NCBI GenBank assembly: GCA_029262735.1
Contig: JAJCYY010000019.1
Coordinates: 1-64,000, forward strand
Direction: 5' to 3'
Length of the DNA: 64,000 nucleotides
Source of the DNA: Chloroflexota bacterium
GTDB taxonomy: Bacteria; Chloroflexota; Dehalococcoidia; Lucifugimonadales; Lucifugimonadaceae
The translations under genes were made by a program, and so were the position numbers. Below are positions 1-7,787 of this stretch, in pieces (the first letter of the stretch is position 1; each line of letters opens with the position of its first letter). The notes beneath the pieces are model-generated. The model made no database searches. It had not been told where the DNA came from and saw only the letters and a list, made by a program, of their open reading frames with translations.

Positions 1-2
1 GC

Positions 3-77
3 AGCGGGCTGACGGCGGGGGCGGTGTTCGGCCGCCTGGCCGGGTACGGCGCGGCTGGACACGCGATGGGTGGCTGA
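3..77 (+). CDS. C-terminal tail of an FAD-dependent oxidoreductase (partial)
   Basis: The open frame entering from the left edge encodes 24 residues and ends at TGA 75-77. The residues S-G-L-T-A-G-A-V-F-G-R-L-A-G-Y-G-A-A resemble the C-terminal glycine-rich segment of fumarate-reductase/3-ketosteroid-dehydrogenase-type flavoproteins, where a G-L-x-x-G-x-x-F-G-R-x-A-G motif closes the FAD site. Only the last codons are visible, so substrate and full length are unknown. The family assignment rests on this short motif alone. Its 3' side runs into a repeat-rich intergenic region. Confidence 0.5.
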   Translation, partial: SGLTAGAVFGRLAGYGAAGHAMGG

Positions 78-702
78 GTTGTTTTCTGGTAGGGACATTA
101 CTTACCGCGCCCCGGTCCGCTCAAAGAGCGGGCATCCTTGCCATCATGAGCCTGTCGAAGGGTGTCATCCTGACCGCAGTGGAGGGATCTTACCGAACAC
201 GATCCTGAGGCTGTTCACTCACGCATTACGCGAGCCATCGCACCGTCCGTGTGAGGTCACTCAAAAGATTCTGAATCGAGTTGGCTCTGTTGACATCATC
301 GTTAAATGCAGTGCGGAGGCGGAAATTCTCCCTCCATGATTGGGGTGCTCGCTAGCGGGCGCGAGTTAGAGGGTGGGTGGTTTGTCATGCTGAACTCGAT
401 TCAGCATCTCCCTCTTTACCGGTCTTAAGGAGATTCCGAATCGAGTTCAGAATGACAGAAAGCCGAAACGACCCTCACCCTCACCCTAACCCTCTCCCGC
501 TTGCGGGAGAGGGGATTTGGCGATTGTGTCAACGGAGCCAATCGAGTTCAGAATGACAAGATTCTACCTCCCTGCCAGGGAGGTAGTTAGAGGGTGGGTT
601 TCAGATTCGGCACGGATCGGTCGTGCTGGCTTCACCGGCCTGCGGGCGCAGCAAGCGGCGCCCCTACCGGAAACTGATTGCCCGCTCTCCCGCTCGCCTG
701 CT
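78..702. repeat. Intergenic mosaic of dispersed palindromic repeats
   Basis: No convincing gene is visible in these 625 bases. Several pieces recur elsewhere in the window. A block near 165-215 (gaccgcagtggagggatctt followed by accgaacacgatcctgag) recurs near 3015-3075 and, inverted, near 17047-17099. A perfect 10-bp inverted repeat CCTCTCCCGC/GCGGGAGAGG at 491-512 recurs at 16817-16838 and, with one mismatch, at 32506-32527. Copies of gattctgaat and gttcagaatgaca occur throughout. The pieces look like remnants of non-coding, MITE- or REP-like elements lying between gene 3' ends. Confidence 0.75.
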
Positions 703-1734
703 CTACTGCTTGACCAGTTTTGTGTATCGGCCGCCCACCAGCCACTCGGCGCTGTAGATGTTGCCGTCTTTGTCAGCAGCGATTCCGTGCGGGCTGTTGA
801 GCTTGCCCGGCTCCAGCACACGTGAGCGAATCACGTTTCCGGCATCGTCGAGGTTGTTGGGCCAGCCGGGCACGTCCCCAGGGGAGTTGCGTTCGACACG
901 GGCGATCGCCTCGTTTTCAGCGACGTAACACTCGAAGTTGTCATCGATGTCGAAGATGGCGAGCCTCGAGCGCAACTCTGCGACTATGAGCTGATCGCCG
1001 TCGATTGCGAACGAGCTCGGGCTGGTGAGAACCTCCGACCCGAAGCTGCGCAGGAATTTTCCATCGAGATCGTAGACCTGCACCCGGTGGTTCGTCCTGT
1101 CTGCGACGTATAGCTCGGGGGCGGATTTCCGGTAGTCGATCCATACCGCGTGCGGGCAAGCAAACGGGCCGGCATCGCCCTCCTCGCCGTTGATGCTGCT
1201 GACGTATTCGCCTGAAGCGGTGAAGCGGTGAACGTAGCTTTCACCGTAACCGTCCGCCACCCAGATGTCGCCGTTGCCGCCGGAAGCAGCTTCGTAAACG
1301 GCCACAGAAGTCGGCGCGAAAGTGCCGTCGCGGTAGGCTTCGTGGTCCGGTGTAGTGATGCGTGCCACCTGCTTGCCGTCGAGGGTCAGCTTGAGCACCT
1401 GCGGGCCGTTTTCACCCGGTTCTGCCACATAGGCGCCGTTCGCCTTCAGGTTCTTGCGCCCGGGGTCGGCTGCCCACAGGAACTGCTGGCTGCCGTCGTC
1501 TTCTAGAGCCAGTTGATGGACCTCTCTGGCCGCAATGTCCCACGACCGCGTCAGCTTGCCGTCGGTCGAAAAGAACAGGACTGTCGAGTCGCCGGGGTGA
1601 ACCGTTGCCACTTCACCTTCGGATGTGACGACCACGCCGGGGTGCGCCCATCCCAGGCGTCTGCTTTCGCCGTCCGGGAACTGCGCCCAGTCATCGATCC
1701 ACTCGTAGACGTTGTTTTTGCTACCGGTAAGCAC
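703..1734 (-). CDS. NHL-repeat six-bladed beta-propeller protein
   Basis: This protein of about 343 residues is built from NHL-type blades. Repeated signatures such as I-W-V-A-D-G-Y-G, L-Y-V-A-D-R-T-N-H-R-V-Q-V-Y and I-Y-S-A-E-W end beta-blades. The fold resembles peptidyl-glycine-lyase/SMP-30-like propellers, but no catalytic residues can be assigned. No signal peptide is seen, so it is probably cytoplasmic. I prefer the GTG at 1734 because GGAGAG sits about six bases upstream; a TTG four codons earlier (1746) overlaps that Shine-Dalgarno. It lies 69 bp downstream of the alcohol dehydrogenase gene on the same strand and may be co-transcribed with it. A second NHL protein is encoded at 3301-4323. 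Function unknown. Confidence 0.8.
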   Translation of the reverse strand: MLTGSKNNVYEWIDDWAQFPDGESRRLGWAHPGVVVTSEGEVATVHPGDSTVLFFSTDGKLTRSWDIAAREVHQLALEDDGSQQFLWAADPGRKNLKANGAYVAEPGENGPQVLKLTLDGKQVARITTPDHEAYRDGTFAPTSVAVYEAASGGNGDIWVADGYGESYVHRFTASGEYVSSINGEEGDAGPFACPHAVWIDYRKSAPELYVADRTNHRVQVYDLDGKFLRSFGSEVLTSPSSFAIDGDQLIVAELRSRLAIFDIDDNFECYVAENEAIARVERNSPGDVPGWPNNLDDAGNVIRSRVLEPGKLNSPHGIAADKDGNIYSAEWLVGGRYTKLVKQ

Positions 1735-1803
1735 TTTTCTCTCCAAAATGTGGCGCGGTTGTTCGCGATCAGGTTTGCCCGGACCTTTCGGCCGATTGGC
1801 CGA

Positions 1804-2952
1804 CTACGGGTGCAGGATCACCTTGGTGTAGCCGTCTTCCCTGCGGTCGAACTTGGTGTAGGCGTCGGGGGCCTCATCGAGTGGCACTTCGTGTGAGACC
1901 ACGAATGAAGGCTTTGCTCTGCCGGAGATGATCATATCTCGCAGGTATGCGTTGTACTGCTTGACGTTGCATTGGCCGGTGCCGAGGCTAAGTCCCTTTT
2001 CGAATAGCCGGCCGAAGTTGAGTGACAGCGCGCCTCTTGACGCGCTCTCGCTGACGCCACCCGGATCGGAAGGTACGTAGAGACCGGGAATACCGAGCGC
2101 GCCGGTCGGGTTAACGACGTCGATCAGCTGGTTGAGGACTATGTTCGGGACCTCGTCCTGCTGGCCGCCGACAGCCGAAGATCCGGCCTTGGTCGCCTGG
2201 TAGCCGACAGCGTCGATACCCTTGTCGACACCGGTGCCGCGCCGGTCCTTGATCTGCTTGACCGGGTCGCCCTCGTCGTAGTTGATCGGTATGGCGCCGA
2301 TCTCAGCGGCCTTGGCCAGCCGTTCCGGCACGTGGTCAATCGAGTAGACCTCGGCGGCGCCCCGGATCAGGCTGCTGTAGACGGCCATCAGGCCGACGGG
2401 TCCTGCGCCGAACACTGCGACGCTCTCGCCCGGTCTGACACCGGCCAACTCGGCTCCGTGATATCCGGTCGGGAAGATGTCTGCGAGGAGTGCGAAGTCG
2501 GCTTCGTGCTCGGTCCCTTCGGGGAGAGGGAGGCAGTTGAAATCGGCGAACGGGACCTGCATGTACTCGGCCTGGCCGCCAACCCACGGGCCCATTGCCA
2601 CGTAGCCGTACGCGCCACCTGCGAATCCAGGATTGACGGTGGTGCAGAAGCCGGTGAATCCGCCGAGGCAGTTCTTGCAGAAACCGCAGGCGACGTTGAA
2701 TGGCATGACCACGCGGTCGCCCACTTTGCGGTCCTTGACCGCAGCCCCAACCTCTTCAATGACGCCCATGTTTTCGTGACCGAACACGATTCCCGGCTCG
2801 GCGGCCGTTCGTCCTTCGTACATATGGAGATCGGAGCCGCAAATACAGGATGAGGTGATCCTGACGATAGTGTCGTTGGGATGCAGGATCTTCGGGTCCG
2901 GCACGTTTTCGACGGCTACGCTGAACGGCTCCTTGTAAACGACTGCCTTCAT
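1804..2952 (-). CDS. Zinc-dependent dehydrogenase, glutathione-independent formaldehyde dehydrogenase-like
   Basis: This 382-residue medium-chain dehydrogenase has the expected zinc ligands. Catalytic zinc: Cys38 in C-I-C-G-S-D and His59-Glu60 in G-H-E-N. Structural zinc: Cys89, Cys92, Cys95 and Cys103. The Rossmann motif G-A-G-P-V-G-L lies near residue 182. The long insertion around residues 245-300 and the H-M-Y-E-G-R segment match the glutathione-independent formaldehyde dehydrogenase/dismutase branch. It would oxidise aldehydes or alcohols with NAD in the cytoplasm. The true substrate cannot be told from sequence. It is followed by an NHL propeller gene on the same strand. The start is ATG at 2952, with AGAAAGG upstream. 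Confidence 0.88.
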   Translation of the reverse strand: MKAVVYKEPFSVAVENVPDPKILHPNDTIVRITSSCICGSDLHMYEGRTAAEPGIVFGHENMGVIEEVGAAVKDRKVGDRVVMPFNVACGFCKNCLGGFTGFCTTVNPGFAGGAYGYVAMGPWVGGQAEYMQVPFADFNCLPLPEGTEHEADFALLADIFPTGYHGAELAGVRPGESVAVFGAGPVGLMAVYSSLIRGAAEVYSIDHVPERLAKAAEIGAIPINYDEGDPVKQIKDRRGTGVDKGIDAVGYQATKAGSSAVGGQQDEVPNIVLNQLIDVVNPTGALGIPGLYVPSDPGGVSESASRGALSLNFGRLFEKGLSLGTGQCNVKQYNAYLRDMIISGRAKPSFVVSHEVPLDEAPDAYTKFDRREDGYTKVILHP

Positions 2953-3300
2953 CTAACTGGCCTTTCTGTGATTTGTGTGAACCCGTCTACCTGGACGAGA
3001 GAGGGTGGAGTTTTGTCATCCCGACCGTGGGGTACTCGCTAGCGGGTCGCAGGGATCTTACCGAACATAACCCTGAGCCTGTACGTACTGCTTGAACCGT
3101 GCCTTAACAGCGTCCGTGTGAGGACGCCGAGAGATTCTGAATCAAGTTCAGAATGACAACAACACCCTTCGACGGGCTCAGGATGGCAGTCGCAGAACGT
3201 CGGCCGTCTCGGCCGACAACTCCCCTCTCTCTAACTCTCTCCGCCTTTACCAAAATGAAGGAGAGAGGATCTGAATCGACCTCTCCGGCAAAGCGGTACC
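2953..3300. repeat. Intergenic dispersed-repeat region
   Basis: No gene is visible in these 348 bases. From about 3013 the sequence gtcatcccgaccgtgggg begins a block with cagggatcttaccgaacata. This matches the copies near 165 and, inverted, near 17050-17099. A segment near 3136-3158 (gattctgaatcaagttcaga) and one near 3170-3186 (ttcgacgggctcaggatgg) also belong to the family. An inverted pair of cctctctc/gagagagg flanks 3221-3273. The region separates the two minus-strand gene groups and probably carries the promoter of the dehydrogenase, but no promoter can be singled out. Confidence 0.65.
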
Positions 3301-4323
3301 TTACCCGACATCGAACACCTGAAGCCGATGCCTGTTGCTATCGACCACGAAAAGGTGATTTTCGGAGTCCAGCATCACGCAGGTTGGGCCCCAGAGATAC
3401 TTCTCTATGTGGGCCGATTCTTCGTGAGGATCGTCTGTGTTGAACTCGATATGTGGCTCCAGGTCGGACTTTTCGCGGGCCGCTTTTTCTTCGACGTTGA
3501 TATCGAGAAATTCCTGTGCCCACTTCGAGTTCGTCGCCTGGCCACGCTCCGTCTGCACGAATCCGCCGTCTGCGTCGAACACCTGCAGACGCTGATTGCC
3601 CCAGTCGGCGACGTACATATAACCGTCGCGATCGACACAGACGCTCGATGGCGCGTTCAGTTCGCCGTCGCCTCGCCCACTTTTGCCAAACGATGCCAGG
3701 AAGTTGCCAGTAGGTGAGAGTTTGACGATGCGATCGTTGCTCCAGTCCGCGACGTAGATGTTGTCAGCAGTGTCCACGCAGACGCCCCACGGCAGATTGA
3801 GCTGGCCGTCGCCTGATCCCGTTTCGGCAAACGTCGACAGGTGGACTCCGTCTCGGGTGAAGGTCTGGATTCGGCCGTTCAGGTGGTCTGAAATGACCAG
3901 TTCCTGCCTGGAGTTGATAGCTATCCCGGAAGGCCCGTTCAACTGGCCGGGTGCCGACCCGGGCTCACCCCAGGTGTTGAGCAGCTCGCCGTCAGTTGTG
4001 CGCACGAGGATGCGGTTGAGGCTCTCGTCAGTGGTGTAGACCCTGTCTTCCGCGTCGATCACGATGTCTGCGTTCCAGATCGACTGGCCTTCGCCTGTGC
4101 CGAACTCGCCCCATGTTCCGTAGTACTCCTCTTCGAGGTCCATCACGGTGATGCGGACGCCTCTCGGATCGTTGTCCAGGCCGCGACCGAGGACGTAGAC
4201 GCGGCCATTGCTTGCAATGTCTGCCGACCATGGATAGTAGAAGCCGCGGCCCTGCATCGCCGCAACGCCGATGGTGCGGTTGTAGGTCAGGCGATGGGTC
4301 ACTGGCGCGCTTGCTGTAGTCAT
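3301..4323 (-). CDS. NHL-repeat beta-propeller protein
   Basis: This 340-residue protein contains at least five clear NHL blades. Recurring patterns of G-x-G-x-G-Q-L-N-x-P-x-G-I/V followed by I-Y-V-A-D-W-x-N-x-R-I/L-Q-V-F include L-N-L-P-W-G-V-C-V-D, I-Y-V-A-D-W-S-N-D-R-I and M-Y-V-A-D-W-G-N-Q-R-L. These are much more regular than in the other propeller at 703-1734. No signal peptide or extra catalytic domain is present. It follows the DUF1501/DUF1800 pair on the same strand after about 50 bp, so it may belong to that transcription unit. NHL propellers are often ligand- or protein-binding scaffolds; the specific role is unknown. The start is ATG at 4323 with AAGG upstream. Confidence 0.85.
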   Translation of the reverse strand: MTTASAPVTHRLTYNRTIGVAAMQGRGFYYPWSADIASNGRVYVLGRGLDNDPRGVRITVMDLEEEYYGTWGEFGTGEGQSIWNADIVIDAEDRVYTTDESLNRILVRTTDGELLNTWGEPGSAPGQLNGPSGIAINSRQELVISDHLNGRIQTFTRDGVHLSTFAETGSGDGQLNLPWGVCVDTADNIYVADWSNDRIVKLSPTGNFLASFGKSGRGDGELNAPSSVCVDRDGYMYVADWGNQRLQVFDADGGFVQTERGQATNSKWAQEFLDINVEEKAAREKSDLEPHIEFNTDDPHEESAHIEKYLWGPTCVMLDSENHLFVVDSNRHRLQVFDVG

Positions 4324-4373
4324 TTTGGCTTACCTTGTTATAGGCCCGCTGGGGGTTTCAGGCCCGCTGGGCT

Positions 4374-5813
4374 TTAGGCTCGCTGGAATTCGGGTGTCGC
4401 CCCGACGATCTTGAGTATGTTTACGACGCGTTCCCGCGGCGTCTGACTGTCTTTGGAAGGGTCGGCATCGGACGCAAACTGTGCTTCTGCGAAGTCATCT
4501 AGCGCAGACTTCGTCCCGGGTGTGAGAGAGCTTATCGACAGTTCGTCAAGCGCTCTTTCGACAACCTGTTTTGCAGAAACTTCGCCGTCTCCGTTCTCGA
4601 GGATCCGGTCGACGATCTTGTTCACGCCGGGACTCTGCAGATCACCGAACCGCTCGGATGCGAAGTTGACTCTCTCAACGAGTGCTCCCGAGTCGATCCA
4701 TTCCGTGCCCCAGTGCCAGCCTTCAACCGAAGGCGGGTTGAGCAGCCACTGGCCCATGTAGGACGTCTGCAAATTCGTGGCGTTGAAGTTGACCTTCGGA
4801 CGGTCGTATTCCCCGGTCAGCCTGAGCACGCTGGCCATCAGCTCTGCAGGGCTTTTAACCCGCTTGTACCGTGCTTCCTTCGACTTGAAGAAGTCTGACT
4901 TGAGAAGGAAACGCAGCATCTCCTTGATGTTGTAGCCGGTTTTGAAGTAGACCTCCGAGAGAGCGGCAATGGCTTCCGGGTCGCGCGGCGGCTTGTACGG
5001 CCACTCGGGAACGGGAGGCTCATCTGCAACGAAGAAGCTGTACATGTGCCTCGCCAGGAAGTTCGCAGCGGCGGGCTGCTTGCAGATGATGTCGACTATG
5101 TCATCGCCATTCAAGTTGCCGGTTACGCCGAGGAAGGTCTTCTCTCCGTTGTCGTGGTCTTCCGGCTTGAACTCGAACTGGAACGACAGGCGTCCGTACG
5201 GCCACACCGAGTCGCGCATCGACTTCATCGTCATGTACTCGGTGTTGGCGATGGTCCAGCCGGTGAATGCCCGGGCTGCTTCCTTGATGTCCTGCTCCTA
5301 GTAGTTGCCGGTGCCCATCGAAAACAGTTCCAGCAACTCACGGCCAAAGTTTTCGTTGATGGCGCCGTTGTGGTTCTCGCAGTTGTCGAGCCAGACGATC
5401 ATCGCCGGGTCCTTCGACAGCTCGAGTAGTAGCGTCTTGAAGTCGCCCATGCCTTCTCGTTCGAACATCCTGATCTGGTCGTGCAGCACCTTGCCGTTCG
5501 CCAGCTTCGAGTAGCCGGTCGCGAACATGCCGTGCCACATCAAGCCGATCTTTTCGCGCAGGGGCGTGTCTGTGGAGACCATCCTGTAGAGCCAGTTTCC
5601 GCCGGCTGCCTGGTTGCCCATCATCCCCGAGTACTCGGAGTGGTAACGGCGAATCAGGTTGTCCGACATGCGGTGCGGAGTGCCGACATCAAGCAGCTTT
5701 TCGACTGTTTCGTCGTAGCCCTGCTCGACCAACGCGTCAAGCTCATCTCTCGATGCGCCGAAACCGGCACGGCGCATCAGGTGAGCCATGAGTTCTCTGT
5801 CTTCATTGACCAT
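4374..5813 (-). pseudogene. DUF1800 family protein interrupted by one in-frame TAG
   Basis: The two halves (5298-5813, 171 codons; 4374-5297, continuing in the same frame) read as one DUF1800 protein of about 479 residues, broken only by TAG at 5298-5300. Before the stop is the family signature N-E-N-F-G-R-E-L-L-E-L-F-S-M-G-T-G-N-Y. After it the frame continues E-Q-D-I-K-E-A-A-R-A-F-T-G-W, exactly as intact members do. Family members often carry Ser or Thr at the stopped position, so a TCG to TAG change would explain it. The start is ATG 5813, with GAGGTG just upstream, 3 bp after the DUF1501 gene. An ATG at 5234 could restart only the C-terminal part. It may be a nonsense allele, a sequencing error or suppressed. 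Confidence 0.8.
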
Positions 5814-5816
5814 GGT

Positions 5817-6950
5817 TCACCTCTTAATCATGTCGAACTGCTCGTAGTTGCCGTCGAGTATCGGGTACGGGTCCATGCCCATCCAGCGATCGAGCAGCGT
5901 TGCGTACGTGCTCCGGAAGTCGTTGTTGTAGGCCATGTCGCCTTCAACCTGGTCCTTCGCCTCGAGTGACGGGTACTCGCCATAAAGTCCGCCCTGGACG
6001 TTGCTGCCCATGACGAATGCGACGCCGCCCGAGCCGTGGTCGGTGCCTGAGCCGTTGTCCCTGATGCGCCGACCGAACTCCGAGAAGACCAGGACGACCG
6101 CGTCGTCTTCTCGATCGTGTTCCTTCAGGTCGGCAAAGAAGTCGCTGATCGCAGTCGAGACCTCGTCCCAGAGCTTTGCATGGTTGAGCAGTTCTCCGGC
6201 GTGTGTGTCGAAGCTGCCATGCATGGTGTAGAAAACCCTGGTGCCAAGGTCTGCCAGCATGACCTGTGCGATGTCTCGCATGCTCTTGGCTATCGTGGTG
6301 TCTGCATACTCGATGCCGGAGGAGTAGTTGCGCGGCGCCGCCCGGAGTATGTCTGCACCCAGGAAGGCGCCCATCCCGGTCTCACCAATCGCCTCCAGCA
6401 TCGCGTCTCGCCCTTCGGCAGGGCCGTACATCCTCGCGAAGATATCGAGGGCCTGGCTGCGGACTCGCTTGTCGTCGATGTCGGGCATGAGGCCGTAGGT
6501 CTCAAGGTCTCCGACCGATGCGACCGGCACGCCCTTGGCGTGGAGCGCTCGCGGCAGGCCGCGGCCGAAGTTGATCCCGGTGATCACATTTTCGTGGGTG
6601 GGATCGAGGTCCCTGATGGTTCGGCCGAGCCAGCCGTCTGCCGCTATGTGATCTGATTCAGCGGTGTGCCAGATGTCCATCGACCGGAAGTGGGAGCGGT
6701 TCGGCTTGGGATAGCCGATGCCGTTGATGATGGCGAGGTTTCCGCGGTCCCAGAGGTTCTTGATCGGTCCCATGCTGGGATGCAGCCCGAGTGTTCCGTC
6801 GAGATCGATCACATCTTTTTCGGTGAGATGAATCGCGTTTCGAGAGTCGTGGTAGATGCCGTTCGTGTACGGAACGACTGTGTTCATGGCGTCGTTGCCG
6901 CCAGAGAGTTGGACAACCACCAGCGCGGGGTTGCGTTTTGTGGTCACCAT
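5817..6950 (-). CDS. DUF1501 family protein
   Basis: This 377-residue protein matches DUF1501 (sulfatase-like alkaline-phosphatase fold). Signatures are V-V-Q-L-S-G-G-N-D-A-M-N-T-V at the N-terminus, F-D-T-H-A in the middle, and V-V-L-V-F-S-E-F-G-R-R-I-R-D-N-G-S-G-T-D-H-G near residues 285-305. DUF1501 proteins usually have a twin-arginine signal and are exported. Here the protein starts directly at the core domain and lacks any signal peptide. I place the start at ATG 6950, five bases after GGAGG, not at GTG 6956, which overlaps the Shine-Dalgarno. It is followed 3 bp later by the DUF1800 gene, its usual partner. The biochemical function of the pair is unknown. Confidence 0.85.
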   Translation of the reverse strand: MVTTKRNPALVVVQLSGGNDAMNTVVPYTNGIYHDSRNAIHLTEKDVIDLDGTLGLHPSMGPIKNLWDRGNLAIINGIGYPKPNRSHFRSMDIWHTAESDHIAADGWLGRTIRDLDPTHENVITGINFGRGLPRALHAKGVPVASVGDLETYGLMPDIDDKRVRSQALDIFARMYGPAEGRDAMLEAIGETGMGAFLGADILRAAPRNYSSGIEYADTTIAKSMRDIAQVMLADLGTRVFYTMHGSFDTHAGELLNHAKLWDEVSTAISDFFADLKEHDREDDAVVLVFSEFGRRIRDNGSGTDHGSGGVAFVMGSNVQGGLYGEYPSLEAKDQVEGDMAYNNDFRSTYATLLDRWMGMDPYPILDGNYEQFDMIKR

Positions 6951-6956
6951 GGGCAC

Positions 6957-7787
6957 CTCCTGACTGAGTTATGACTACTCAGATTGGCCGCATCTTACAC
7001 GGAAAACCTGATTTCGAGTACTTGTAGTCACAAAAAATGACCGTCTGTTCGTGGTTTTGATCGAGATTCGACAGAGTCGATCGCGTTCGTACCGTCCCGT
7101 GGCCGAGCTGCCTTTAGTTGAGCTGCCAAAAAAGTATCGACCAGAGGTTTCAACTCCTGAGCCACGCCGCTGCTGTGGTGCCGTTTTGCAGAGTCCAGGC
7201 CGGAGATTCCGGGCAGTCGTGGCGGATGGCGGTCGCGTGCGGGTCCGGGTGCTGATGCGTTGTCGGTATGGCCGATACGAATTCGTGCAAAAATAGCTGG
7301 ATATCGATCATTTTCGTGCAGACGGAATTTTGTGGAGGTCAGTTAGTGGAAAGGACAGGGGCTCTGAGTCCGAATAATGTGCCATAAGTCACTGTCTGGG
7401 GTTACGACTGGCACTGTCGCTGCCGGACAATGCTGTTCAGAATCCGGGACGCATAACGGTTCCTCTGTTGGCATGCGCTGTTCGATCTGTTTGCTGAGCA
7501 ATCATTGCTTGCAGACGCTGAACAGCCACTCCCCATGCACCCCTATGCCGACCAGGAACCGAATCCTCCTCACCCATCCGGGCGGGCCCGCCATAACTGC
7601 GACTCGCCCGGGTCGGTGCAGGCTTCTCAGCTAGTCCCATTGCAGTTTCGGCCGAGATACGTTGCACTCGCGAGAAAATTGCTTCCTTTTCGAGCGATTA
7701 TTTGAGTAGCAATCTGATTTATGCTAGATTGCCGACTTACTAAGTGCGCCATTCATAGTCACCAGATGTCAGGCCACCGATTCGTCC
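6957..7787. other. Divergent intergenic region without genes
   Basis: These 831 bases separate the minus-strand DUF1501 operon from the plus-strand GAF regulator. Short open frames exist (for example 7051-7296 and 7377-7634), but their products are Arg/Pro/Ser-rich and show no family features. No member of the palindromic repeat family is recognised here. The region presumably carries promoters for both directions; the only candidate I can name is at 7702-7730. Confidence 0.5.
7702..7730 (+). promoter_or_regulatory. Candidate sigma70-type promoter for the GAF regulator
   Basis: TTGAGT at 7702-7707 and TAGATT at 7725-7730 are separated by 17 bases, with four of six consensus matches in each box. 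The site lies in a locally AT-rich stretch about 57 bases before the ATG at 7788. This is a pattern match only. Confidence 0.3.

Noticed and set aside
5298-5300. Pyrrolysine or other amber recoding
   Set aside because: No pyl genes or suppressor tRNA are visible in the window and only one gene is affected; a point mutation or error is simpler.
7051-7296. Small plus-strand gene in the divergent region
   Set aside because: Arg-rich product without domain features or a good ribosome-binding site.
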